From contig DXBY01000278.1 of NCBI GenBank assembly GCA_019116305.1, positions 1 to 58,443 on the forward strand: a stretch of 58,443 bases of DNA, in the 5' to 3' direction. Below are positions 49,410-57,129 of the stretch, piece by piece (position 1 is the first letter of the stretch; each line of letters starts with the position of its first letter). The position numbers and the translations under genes were made by a program. Below the pieces are notes generated by a model that was given only the letters and a program-made list of their open reading frames with translations, ran no database searches and had not been told where the DNA came from. Origin of the DNA: Candidatus Ruania gallistercoris (GTDB lineage: Bacteria; Actinomycetota; Actinomycetes; Actinomycetales; Beutenbergiaceae).

Positions 49410-50408
49410 TCAGGACGTGGTGCTCTGGCGGACTTCGATGGTGAACGGCACCTCGACGTGCTCGGCCGGTGCGGTGGGCTGCTCAGCCCGCCGCACCAGT
49501 AGTCGGACGGCCTCGGTGGCCAGGAACTGCACATCGGGCGCCACAGTGGTCAGGGTCGGGTGCGCGAAGCGGCCGTCCTCGATGTTGTCGAAGCCGGCGA
49601 CGGCGATCGTCTCCGGGATCGCCACTCTCGCCTCGCGGAGGGTGCGCATGGCACCCAGGGCGAGCAGATCGTTGAAGCACAGCACGGCGTCGATCGGCTC
49701 GGGCCGGTCCAGCAGCCGGGCCATCGCTCGGGCGCCGTCCTCCCGGCGAAAGGCCTCCACCTCAGCGGCCAGACCCGGGGCCGGGGCGAGGCCGGCGGCA
49801 TCCAGCGCCTGGAGGTATCCCAGCCACCGCTGGCCGCCGGTACCGCCCTCGGGCTCGTACCCGATGGTCGCGATCTGACGCCGCCCGGTCGCCAGCAGGT
49901 GCTCGGTCATCACGCGTGCCGCGCGCACACTGTCCATGGCCACGTGGTCGGCCGCGAGCGGGTGCCGGTGCTCACCGATCATCACCAGCGGGGTGGTACC
50001 CAGGCGTTCCTCAACCACGGTGCGCGGGGTGGCCAGCGGGGAGAAGATGATGCCGTCCACCAGGCGGGTGGTGAGCTCGTCCAGCGCCTCCCGCTCGCGG
50101 CCGAGATCACCGGCGGTCTCCTCGATCACCACGGTGCGGCCGTATGCCTTCGCCGCCTGGCTCACCTCGGAGGCCAGCGAGGAGAAGTACGGGGAGGCGA
50201 GCTCGGGCACGGCCAGCGCCAGGAACCCCGAGCGCCCGTGCCGCAGGCTGCGCGCGGTCTGGTTCGGCCGGTACTGCAACGCCTCGATCGCGGTGAGGAC
50301 CTTGGCGCGGGTCTTCTCGGTGACGTGCGGGTGGTTGTTGATCACGTTGGAGACCGTCTTGAACGACACCCCCGCGTAGGCCGCCACATCACGCAGCGTT
50401 ACGCCCAT
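49410..50408 (-). CDS. LacI-family transcriptional regulator
   Basis: A 332-residue LacI-type repressor. HTH and hinge: TLRDVAAYAGVSFKTVSNVI (residues ~4-23) and YRPNQTARSLRHG (hinge helix, ~47-59). The effector domain has VDGIIFSPLA, DAVLCFNDLLALGAM and VAGFDNIEDGRFAHPTLTTV, all usual. It is inside the hemicellulose operon between the two GH43 genes. A 12-bp-armed palindrome upstream of the solute-binding protein gene is a possible binding site. The inducer is likely an arabinose- or xylose-containing oligosaccharide. Confidence 0.92.
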   Translation of the reverse strand: MGVTLRDVAAYAGVSFKTVSNVINNHPHVTEKTRAKVLTAIEALQYRPNQTARSLRHGRSGFLALAVPELASPYFSSLASEVSQAAKAYGRTVVIEETAGDLGREREALDELTTRLVDGIIFSPLATPRTVVEERLGTTPLVMIGEHRHPLAADHVAMDSVRAARVMTEHLLATGRRQIATIGYEPEGGTGGQRWLGYLQALDAAGLAPAPGLAAEVEAFRREDGARAMARLLDRPEPIDAVLCFNDLLALGAMRTLREARVAIPETIAVAGFDNIEDGRFAHPTLTTVAPDVQFLATEAVRLLVRRAEQPTAPAEHVEVPFTIEVRQSTTS

Positions 50409-50454
50409 ACCTGCGGCCCTCCCCTCATCGTTCGCACACTAGCGCCGTGGACTG

Positions 50455-51510
50455 TCAGGGCTGTTCCTGCACGTGCTGGGCGGGTTCGGCAAGCTCCGGC
50501 ACGCCCTCGTCGGTCCAGGTCAGCGGGGTGAGCCACATCTGCCGTCCCGGCACTGCGGAACCGACCGCCTCCGGCGGCCATGCGTGGTGCACGTACCAGG
50601 TGCCCTCACCGGATTCCACCACCATCCCGTGCCCGGGCCCCGCGGCCACCTCGTTGGAGGACATCAGTGGTTCCTCGGCGGGCTTGGTGTACGGGCCGAG
50701 CAGATCGTCGGCGACGGCGTAGCTCACCCCGTACGCGTCCGAGCCGTAGTCGTTCGCGGAGTAGAACAGGTAGTAGCGACCGTCCCGCGGCCACAGGTAG
50801 GGCCCCTCCACCAGGTTCCCCTCCCACGGCTGGTCGTGCGTGATCAACCGGGTCGGCTCGTCGCCCACCAGGGACAGACCGTCCTCGGCGAGCTGCTGGA
50901 TGTAGATCCAGCTGGTGGTGCCGATGTGGTTACCGTCGTTCTTCCAGAGCAGGTAGGGGGTGCCGTCGGCGTCGATGAACGGTGAGGCGTCGATCGAACC
51001 ACCCTCCTCGAACTGACAGATGAACGGTTCGGTCGCCTCGTCCACGAACGGCCCTTCGGGGGAGTCGGCCACCGCCACGCCCAGGCACTGCTGCTGGGTC
51101 TCGCGCTCCATCGCCGTGTAGTAGGCCACGTAGCGGTCGCCGATCTTGGCCACCTCAGGTGCCCAGTGCCGGCCGGCACCGGTCCACGGGGCCAGCTCGG
51201 GCATCCCGTTGCCCACCACCGACCAGGTCACCAGATCGTCCGAGCGCAGGATGGGCAGCGTGCCGTACGTGCCCTGGGTGGCGTAGGCGTACCACTGGTC
51301 GTCGGCCCGGAGCACGAACGGGTCGGGGAAGTTGCTGTCGTAGACGGGGTTGGTGAAGGCCACGTCGGATTCCTCTGCATCGGTGGGTTCGGTGGACTCG
51401 GTCGGGGCTGGGCCGCCCTCCTCGGGCGGGTCGTTCGGGCCGCAGGCGGCCAGCAGCAGAGCACTGCCGAGCGCGACGGCGGTCGTGGCCGTGGCCAGGG
51501 CAGGTCTCAC
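50455..51510 (-). CDS. GH43-family lipoprotein hydrolase
   Basis: A 351-residue family 43 hydrolase anchored as a lipoprotein (lipobox LLAAC, Cys23, then an acidic Pro/Thr/Glu-rich spacer). The catalytic set is present: base Asp63 (SNFPDPFVL), the pKa-modulating Asp in SIDASPFIDADG (about residue 173) and the acid Glu in VEGPYLWPRDGRYYLFY (about residue 230). APEVAKIGDRYVAYYTA is also typical. It is smaller than the other GH43 enzyme, with no extra modules, like surface alpha-L-arabinofuranosidases or endo-arabinanases. It follows the permease gene by 31 bases. Confidence 0.9.
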   Translation of the reverse strand: MRPALATATTAVALGSALLLAACGPNDPPEEGGPAPTESTEPTDAEESDVAFTNPVYDSNFPDPFVLRADDQWYAYATQGTYGTLPILRSDDLVTWSVVGNGMPELAPWTGAGRHWAPEVAKIGDRYVAYYTAMERETQQQCLGVAVADSPEGPFVDEATEPFICQFEEGGSIDASPFIDADGTPYLLWKNDGNHIGTTSWIYIQQLAEDGLSLVGDEPTRLITHDQPWEGNLVEGPYLWPRDGRYYLFYSANDYGSDAYGVSYAVADDLLGPYTKPAEEPLMSSNEVAAGPGHGMVVESGEGTWYVHHAWPPEAVGSAVPGRQMWLTPLTWTDEGVPELAEPAQHVQEQP

Positions 51511-51541
51511 CTGGTCCTCCTGCCGGCCAGGGCGGGCGGGC

Positions 51542-52417
51542 TCATCCCTTCAGCCCGCTCCGGGCCACGCCCTCGATGATGTAGCGCTGGGTGAAGATGA
51601 ACAGGATGAGCACCGGAACGCTCGCGACGAAGGCCCCGGCCATGATCACCGGGTAGTCGGTCACGTAGGCGCCCTGGAGCAGCTTCAGCCCCGCCGGCAG
51701 GGTGAGCCGTTCCGGGCTGAACAGCACATACACCGGCCAGATGTAGTCGTTCCAGTTCCCGAGGAAGGACAGCACGGCCAGGGTGGCCAGGGCAGGTTTG
51801 GAGTTCGGCAGGATCACCCGGGTGAAGATGTGCCGATGGTTGGCACCGTCGAGTGCGGCTGCCTCCTCCAGCTCGATGGGGATGGCCACGAAGAACTGCC
51901 GTAGGAAGAACACCCCGAACGCCCCGGCGGCACCGGGCACGATCAGCGCCCAGATGGTGTTCAGCCAGCCGAGCTGATCGATGATCAGGTAGTTCGGCAT
52001 GATGAACACGAAACCCGGAACGAACAGGGTGGACACGATCAGCGCGAAGATCAGCCCGCGGCCGCGGAACTGCAACCGGGCCAGGGCGTAGGCCGCCATC
52101 GAGGCGACCACCAGCACGAGCAGCATGTGCCCGAGCGCAGCCACCAACGAGTTCAGCACCCAGCGCAGCACCGGGTACGACCCGTCCAGGCTGAGCAAGG
52201 TGTCGTAGGAGGAGGTGTCCAGCGAGGAGGGCAGCAGCGTTGGTGGGATGGACGTGGCCTCGCCGTAGGTCTTCAGCGAGGTGGTGCCCATCCACAGGAT
52301 GGGACCGAAGAAGGTCACGAACAGGGCCGCCAGCATCAGCCAGAACATCGAGCTGCGCAGCAGCGCGCCGGCACTCATCCGGGTGCGTGGGCGGGGTGGG
52401 GAGACGGTCGTGGTCAT
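51542..52417 (-). CDS. Carbohydrate ABC transporter permease (MalG/GanQ type)
   Basis: A 291-residue permease of the MalG group with six membrane segments. The EAA loop, which contacts the ATPase, is ELEEAAALDGANHRHIFTRVILPNSKPAL (~185-215), the usual place for this subunit. The C-terminus ends RYIIEGVARSGLKG, the standard end of MalG-like proteins. Start overlaps the MalF-like gene by four bases. No ATP-binding subunit is encoded nearby; in actinomycetes a shared MsiK-type ATPase often serves such importers. Confidence 0.93.
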   Translation of the reverse strand: MTTTVSPPRPRTRMSAGALLRSSMFWLMLAALFVTFFGPILWMGTTSLKTYGEATSIPPTLLPSSLDTSSYDTLLSLDGSYPVLRWVLNSLVAALGHMLLVLVVASMAAYALARLQFRGRGLIFALIVSTLFVPGFVFIMPNYLIIDQLGWLNTIWALIVPGAAGAFGVFFLRQFFVAIPIELEEAAALDGANHRHIFTRVILPNSKPALATLAVLSFLGNWNDYIWPVYVLFSPERLTLPAGLKLLQGAYVTDYPVIMAGAFVASVPVLILFIFTQRYIIEGVARSGLKG

Positions 52418-53430
52418 AGCGCAGTCCTCCGTCGACGCCGGCGCGGCCGGTCCTTGTCCCGCAGGGCGAGGAAGTTGATGATCGAGATGATGCCGAGCAC
52501 CACGGAGAGCAGGTAACCCATCGCGGCGGCCGACCCCATCCGGTAGGCGCTCAGCCCCTCGTCCAGGATCACCATCAGCACGGTTCTCGTGCTGTCCCCG
52601 GGCCCACCGGCGGTGACCAGGTCGGACTGGCCGAACATGTTCGCCGAGGCGAGCACGGTGAGGGTGACGATGAAGACCATCACCGGGCGAAGTCCGGGAA
52701 GCGTGACGTGACGGAACTGTTGCCCCGACGAGGCGCCGTCGACCTTGGCCGCGTCATAGAGCTCGGTGGGGATGTCCTGCAGCCCGGCGATGTAGATGAT
52801 CGTGTTGAACCCGAGCGTCCACCACACGGTCAGCCCGACCAGGGAGATCCACGCCCACGGCTGGGCGGTGATCCACGGGATCGGGGCATCCACCCCGAAC
52901 AGGCCGAACACGTGGATCAGGCCGGAGGACTCGATCAGGAAGTTCAGGATGCCGATGTTCGGGTCCAGGATGAACCGGAACAGCACACCCACCACGGCCA
53001 CCCCGAGCACGTACGGCATGAAGATCACTGCACGCATGAAGGTCCGCCCCGGGAACTTCCGGTTCAGCAGCAGTGCCATCAGCAGCGGCAGCACGATCAG
53101 CAGCGGCACGGAGGCCACCACGAAGGTTCCGGTCGCGAGCATGCCCTCCCAGAACCGGGAGAACGCCGAGGTGGCCGAGTTGAACAGGTCGAGGTAGTTG
53201 TCCAGACCGACGAACGGCTTGTTCGGCAGCAGGTAGTCCCAGTCGTGGAAGGACATCCAGATCCCGAGCACCGCCGGGAACGCCACGAACGTGCCGAAGA
53301 TCGCCAGGAACGGAGCGAGGAACGCGTACGGGGTCCACCAGGCGTGCCGGCGGACCTTCCTGCCCGCCCGCGGCGCCGGCGGAGTGGCCGCCGGGCGGGA
53401 GCGGGCGGGTGCGGTGGACTGCTGCGCCAT
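52414..53430 (-). CDS. Carbohydrate ABC transporter permease (MalF/GanP type)
   Basis: A 338-residue permease of the MalF group. A proline/alanine/arginine-rich cytoplasmic N-terminus (~1-35) precedes six membrane segments, beginning PYAFLAPFLAIFGTFVAFPAV. The EAA loop is PTELYDAAKVDGASSGQQFRHVTLPGLRPV (~225-255). ATG 53430 shares one base with the stop of the binding-protein gene (TGATG). The longer frame to 53904 is only antisense sequence of that gene. It forms the membrane channel with the MalG-like subunit. Confidence 0.93.
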   Translation of the reverse strand: MAQQSTAPARSRPAATPPAPRAGRKVRRHAWWTPYAFLAPFLAIFGTFVAFPAVLGIWMSFHDWDYLLPNKPFVGLDNYLDLFNSATSAFSRFWEGMLATGTFVVASVPLLIVLPLLMALLLNRKFPGRTFMRAVIFMPYVLGVAVVGVLFRFILDPNIGILNFLIESSGLIHVFGLFGVDAPIPWITAQPWAWISLVGLTVWWTLGFNTIIYIAGLQDIPTELYDAAKVDGASSGQQFRHVTLPGLRPVMVFIVTLTVLASANMFGQSDLVTAGGPGDSTRTVLMVILDEGLSAYRMGSAAAMGYLLSVVLGIISIINFLALRDKDRPRRRRRRTAL

Positions 53431-54770
53431 CAGGAGCCGTACCGCTCGCGGTTCTCTTCGAGGACAGTGTTCGCCCGGTCGGCTGCTTCCTGCAGGGCCG
53501 GGCCCGGGTCGTTGGTCAGCAGCACTGCCTCGTTCAGCGCCGTGTTCAGCTCGGCCATCGCGTCCGCGATGCCGGGAATGGCCGGCGGGAAGCGCAGGTC
53601 CTCGGCCTGTTCGGCGATAGCGGCCTGGGGCTCCATGGCGGCGAACTCCTCGGACTCGCGCACCGAGTTGCGTGCCGGGACCTGCCCGCCGGCCGCCCAG
53701 GCGATGGACTGCTGGGAGATCCAGTTGATGAACACCCGCGAGGCTTCCAACTGGTCGTCGGTGGTGCCGCGCTGCTCGGTCATCACGAAGTTGTGCGAGC
53801 CGGCCCAGGCGGCGTTCTCCCCGCCGATGTTCGGCAGCCGGGCCACACCCCAGTCCAGGTCCTCGATCTCGTTCAGAGTGTTGATGGACCAGATGCCGTT
53901 CCAATTGAATGCGGTCTGCCCGTTCTGCAGGGCGATCATGTCCGCATCCTGGCCGACGTCGCGCACGCTCCAGCCCTTGTGGATGGCATCGACCATCCAG
54001 GTCAGGGCCTCGACCCCGGGGTCGTCGGCCCAGGCGGCGGTGGCGCCGTCGGCATCGAAGAGCTCACCGCCGAACTGCCAGATGAGCGACTGCAGGGTGT
54101 GCCCGCCGGTGAACAGGTGCGGACTCATCCAGTGCCCGGCGATGTCGTTCTCCAGCAGAGTGTCCAGGGCGTCCTCGTAGGAGGCCCGGTCCATCGGCGG
54201 GTTCTCCGGGTCCAGGCCGGCATCGGCCAGCACAGTTTTGTTGTAGAAGAAGCCAGTGGGGTGCACGTCCAGCGGGATGCCGAACCGCGAACCGTCATAG
54301 AGTCCGGCCTCCCAGACCGGGGCAAGGAAATCGCCCTCGGTGATCTCCAGTGCCTCGGCGACGTCGTCGAGGGGGCGGAGCAGGCCGCGGGCAGCGGAGG
54401 TGGCGAGTGAGTCGAGGTGGTGGATCGCCACCTGCGGGCCGTCCCCGGAGGTGAGCGCTGCGGGCAGGCGGGAGTGGAAGTCGGCCCACTCCATCACCGT
54501 GGTCTTCACGGTGATGTTCTCGTGCTCGGCATTGAACTGGTCCACCAGCTCCTGCATCACCGGGCCGTCGCCGCCGGTGAAGCCGTTCCAGAACGCCAGC
54601 TCGACAGCGTCGCCGTCGTAGGACTCGCCTCCGCCGCCGGTGGCGGCGTTACCTCCGCCGCCACCTCCGGAGCAGGCGGCCAGGGCTGCGCCACCACCGG
54701 CGGCGGAGAGCGCGGTGAGGAAGCCGCGGCGGGTCAGTGCAGGGAATCGGGGGTCAGATGTGGGGTGCAC
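53430..54770 (-). CDS. Extracellular carbohydrate-binding protein, Tat lipoprotein
   Basis: A 446-residue ABC importer receptor (family 1 solute-binding protein type). GTG 54770 is five bases after AAAGGAG. The N-terminus has a twin-arginine pair (LTRRGFL, Arg14-Arg15), a hydrophobic core and lipobox LAAC (Cys33), so export is probably by Tat with lipid anchoring. The mature protein starts with a glycine-rich linker, then VELAFWNGFTGGDGPVMQELVDQFNAEH, a usual sugar-binding-protein start, and later NWNGIWSINTL and TEQRGTTDDQLEASRVFINWIS. First gene of the operon; ligand likely an arabino- or xylo-oligosaccharide. Confidence 0.92.
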   Translation of the reverse strand: MHPTSDPRFPALTRRGFLTALSAAGGGAALAACSGGGGGGNAATGGGGESYDGDAVELAFWNGFTGGDGPVMQELVDQFNAEHENITVKTTVMEWADFHSRLPAALTSGDGPQVAIHHLDSLATSAARGLLRPLDDVAEALEITEGDFLAPVWEAGLYDGSRFGIPLDVHPTGFFYNKTVLADAGLDPENPPMDRASYEDALDTLLENDIAGHWMSPHLFTGGHTLQSLIWQFGGELFDADGATAAWADDPGVEALTWMVDAIHKGWSVRDVGQDADMIALQNGQTAFNWNGIWSINTLNEIEDLDWGVARLPNIGGENAAWAGSHNFVMTEQRGTTDDQLEASRVFINWISQQSIAWAAGGQVPARNSVRESEEFAAMEPQAAIAEQAEDLRFPPAIPGIADAMAELNTALNEAVLLTNDPGPALQEAADRANTVLEENRERYGS

Positions 54771-54845
54771 ACGAACTCCTTTGTCATGTCTGGCGGGTGG
54801 GTCGGCACCAGCTGCCCGGAGGGGGAGCAACTGTCCGCGTTGCTG

Positions 54846-54899
54846 CTTTACAACGGATAACCAGGTATACATCTACCGGAGTTTTCCTCCGTTGTAAAG
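54846..54899. promoter_or_regulatory. 12-bp inverted repeat bracketing the hemicellulose operon promoter
   Basis: CTTTACAACGGA (54846-54857) and TCCGTTGTAAAG (54888-54899) are perfect reverse complements with 30 bases between. On the minus strand the distal half holds TTTACA, a good -35, with TAGATG 17 bases later; the proximal half would lie just after the transcription start. A LacI dimer on each half, or one bridging both, would shut the promoter. Confidence 0.7.
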
Positions 54900-55023
54900 A
54901 AGTCAGGGGAAAGTGGTTCTGCGGCACCGGGTCGGGCTGGAGAGGTGGCCCGTGGGGGCAGTCGGGCCGAGGTGGTGGCCGACGGGAGGTAGTCGGGCCG
55001 CAGGGTCTTGTCTCCCACGCTCA

Positions 55024-55039
55024 GTAAGCCTATGCTTAC
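55024..55039. promoter_or_regulatory. ArsR-type autoregulatory operator
   Basis: GTAAGC-CTAT-GCTTAC, perfect six-base arms, just before the ArsR-type gene. TATGCT (55031-55036) in it is a probable -10, so the transcription start falls almost on the GTG (55045) and the mRNA is probably leaderless. Binding here would directly block initiation. Confidence 0.7.
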
Positions 55040-55044
55040 GGTTC

Positions 55045-55386
55045 GTGACTACTTACCAATCATCGGACGCTGCATGGCGTGCCTTTGCAGACCCGAGTCG
55101 GCGCGCCATCGTGGACTGTCTGGCCGAGGGCTCCCGATCGGTTCGTGAGCTCGCCGACGAGCTGCCGATCAGCCGACCGGCGGTGTCCCAGCACTTGAAA
55201 GTGCTCAAGAGTGCCGGGCTGGTCACCGATCGCTCGGTAGGCACCCGGCGGATCTACCAGATCAACGCGGCCGCACTGCTCGCGCTCCGGGACCAGTTGG
55301 ACACCTACTGGAACCGGGCGCTGGCCGCGTACCAGGAGGTGGTGGAGCAGTCCGGGCCTGCCCCACCGCCCGAGTCTGCAGGATGA
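55045..55386 (+). CDS. ArsR-family transcriptional regulator
   Basis: A 113-residue winged-helix regulator with AFADPSRRAIVDCLAEGSRSV and the recognition segment ELPISRPAVSQHLKVLKSAGLV (residues ~37-58), then a wing TDRSVGTRRIYQINAAAL. No metal-binding cysteines are present, so this is a non-metal ArsR of the type that is paired with SRPBCC (AHSA1) genes, as here. GTG 55045 lies directly after the operator and -10, with no ribosome binding site. The SRPBCC gene follows after 61 bases. Confidence 0.87.
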   Translation: MTTYQSSDAAWRAFADPSRRAIVDCLAEGSRSVRELADELPISRPAVSQHLKVLKSAGLVTDRSVGTRRIYQINAAALLALRDQLDTYWNRALAAYQEVVEQSGPAPPPESAG

Positions 55387-55447
55387 GCCGGACCTGCTGC
55401 ACCTGCCGGTCCGCCAAACGGCCCGAACAACCAGAAGGAGCAGAACC

Positions 55448-55930
55448 ATGAGTCAGGAAGCACCCCCGGTGGTCCGCAAGGAGCTCGTGGTCCAGGCCGC
55501 GATCGACCGGGCATTCACCGTCTTCACCGAGCGATTCGGCGACTTCAAGCCCAGAGAGCACAACCTCCTCGACGTACCGATCGTCGAGACCGTGTTCGAG
55601 TGCCGCGTGGGCGGTCACATCATCGACCGGGGGAGCGACGGCAGCGAGTGTCGCTGGGCCCGGGTCCTGGTGTTCGACCCCCCGCACCGGGTGGTCTTCA
55701 GCTGGGACATCAGCCCGCAGTGGCAGGTGCAGGCCGATCCCGAGCGCGCCAGCGAGGTCGAGGTCCGGTTCATCGCCGAGTCGGATCAACGCACCCGGGT
55801 GGAGCTGGAGCACCGCCACCTCGACCGCCACGGACCGGACTGGGAGCGCACCAGCACCGGTGTGGACGGGGACAACGGCTGGCCGCTCTACCTCGCCCGC
55901 TACGCCGTGCTGTTCGGTGCGCCGAGATGA
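55448..55930 (+). CDS. SRPBCC/AHSA1-domain protein
   Basis: A 160-residue protein with the START-like helix-grip pattern: VRKELVVQAAIDRAFTVFTERFGDF at the start, GGHIIDRGSDGSECRWARVLVFDPPHRVVFSWDI in the middle and the long final helix GDNGWPLYLARYAVLF. AHSA1-type proteins bind hydrophobic ligands; genes like it often follow an ArsR regulator. It has GAAGGAG before its ATG. The next gene overlaps by four bases, so both are made together. Confidence 0.88.
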   Translation: MSQEAPPVVRKELVVQAAIDRAFTVFTERFGDFKPREHNLLDVPIVETVFECRVGGHIIDRGSDGSECRWARVLVFDPPHRVVFSWDISPQWQVQADPERASEVEVRFIAESDQRTRVELEHRHLDRHGPDWERTSTGVDGDNGWPLYLARYAVLFGAPR

Positions 55931-56424
55931 GGGCGACCACCGGTGCCGCCGAGCACGCCGAACCGCCGCGCAGCCCCGCCGAGCGGAAAGACGATCTGCG
56001 CGAGCAGTGGCGCACGGAGACAACCGCCTGGGTGGCCACGAGCGGTTCGACCGGCCCGCACCTGGTTCCGCTGCTGTTCACCTACGACGGCGCTGCGTTC
56101 ACGTTCGCGACCTTCGCCAGCAGTGTGACGGTGGCGAACATCGCGAGGACGGCACGGGTGCGGATCGCCATCGGTCATCCGTACGACGTAGCGATGATCG
56201 ACGGAACGATGCGGATCATCGAACCCGGCGCCGTCGACCCGGAGACTGCGGCGCGTTACGCCGCCCTGCTGCGGGGTGGTCCGGATCCGCGGCAGACGCC
56301 CGGATTCGTCTATCTCGAACTCACGCCGCTCCGGGTGCAGGCGTGGCGCTCGTTCGCCGAGCTCGGGGAGCGGACGCTGATGCGAGGTGCGAGGTGGCCG
56401 CTGGTTGGTCTGAGTCAGAGGTAG
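55927..56424 (+). CDS. PPOX-class flavin-binding (FMN/F420 reductase-like) protein
   Basis: A 165-residue split-barrel protein. TAWVATSGSTGPHLVPLLFTYDGAAF (residues ~30-55) and the turn VANIARTARVRIAIG (~69-83) are typical of pyridoxamine-5'-phosphate-oxidase-like flavoproteins, in which such a loop binds FMN or F420. The C-terminal YLELTPLRVQAWRSFAE fits too. Family members are small oxidoreductases or flavin binders with varied roles. ATG 55927 overlaps the SRPBCC stop (ATGA). The end overlaps the convergent NYN gene by ten bases. Confidence 0.82.
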   Translation: MRATTGAAEHAEPPRSPAERKDDLREQWRTETTAWVATSGSTGPHLVPLLFTYDGAAFTFATFASSVTVANIARTARVRIAIGHPYDVAMIDGTMRIIEPGAVDPETAARYAALLRGGPDPRQTPGFVYLELTPLRVQAWRSFAELGERTLMRGARWPLVGLSQR

Positions 56425-56987
56425 CGGGTCGGGTCGAACGCATCCAGCGGGATCACCCGCACGCGCGGGAGCGGCACGGTGAAGGCGTGCACATCGTCCT
56501 CGAGGTCCACCAGCTGCACCCCGCGTTCGGTCAGCTCGCTCAGCCGGGCATTCACGAACTCCCGGAAGCACATCACGCCCAGGCGGCGTTCGCCGTCGAT
56601 CAGGTTCTCCAGCTGCGGCAGGAAGTCACCGTCGTGGCTGGCTAGCAGCACGTCCCCGGGCCGGTCCTTCAGCGCCTCCAGCGTGCGCTGGATACCGACG
56701 TCCACCACCTTCTCCGTGCCGCTGCCGGCCAGCGGGATCGGGTGGTAGCCCATGGCGAGCAGCGCCTGCACGAAGTTCATCGGCAGCTGCCCGTGGGTGG
56801 CGTTGAGGAAGAACAGCGCCCGCACCGGCTGGTCCCAGAGTGTGCGCGCGTGCTCGGTGACGCGGTCCCAGCGCGGTCGCTCGTCCGGGTTGGGCCGGTG
56901 GCCCAGCACGCTCATTCCGAGGGTGGCATCGATGTTCTCGCCGTCCACCAGGAGGTAGGTCTGGCGTGGGGCGTGGCTCTCCGGCAT
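56415..56987 (-). CDS. NYN-domain (PIN-like) putative ribonuclease
   Basis: A 190-residue protein with the NYN/LabA-like fold: YLLVDGENIDATLG at the start gives the first acidic metal ligand (DGEN), TEKVVDVGIQRTLEAL the second, and LLASHDGDFLPQLENLID (about residues 112-130) the SHDGDF acidic motif of PIN-like nucleases. An Mg-dependent RNase is likely. Such proteins are often of unknown target. ATG 56987 is the start. A long inverted repeat lies just upstream. Confidence 0.83.
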   Translation of the reverse strand: MPESHAPRQTYLLVDGENIDATLGMSVLGHRPNPDERPRWDRVTEHARTLWDQPVRALFFLNATHGQLPMNFVQALLAMGYHPIPLAGSGTEKVVDVGIQRTLEALKDRPGDVLLASHDGDFLPQLENLIDGERRLGVMCFREFVNARLSELTERGVQLVDLEDDVHAFTVPLPRVRVIPLDAFDPTRYL

Positions 56988-57011
56988 GGAGACACTCTAT
57001 GCGGCGTCCGC

Positions 57012-57073
57012 GGACACACCTTCCAGCCACGGACACACGATGCATGCTGTGTCGGTGGCTGGAAGGTGTGTCC
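57012..57073. repeat. 19-bp-armed perfect inverted repeat with inner hairpin
   Basis: GGACACACCTTCCAGCCAC (57012-57030) and its exact reverse complement (57055-57073) flank a second repeat of the arm's start (GGACACAC, 57031-57038). An inner stem GACACA/TGTGTC (57032-57037, 57048-57053) closes over GCATGC. The nested layout matches that at 26.7 and 45.0 kb. It lies 57 bases after the pspA stop and 25 bases before the NYN start on the minus strand. Confidence 0.95.
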
Positions 57074-57129
57074 ACCCCGCGACCCGGGTGGTGGCGGACC
57101 GAGCCCGCGCGGACCGGTACCCGCGCAGA

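Noticed and set aside
53431..53904. N-terminal extension of the MalF-like permease
   Set aside because: Reads another frame of the binding-protein gene; the permease begins at ATG 53430, coupled to that gene's stop.
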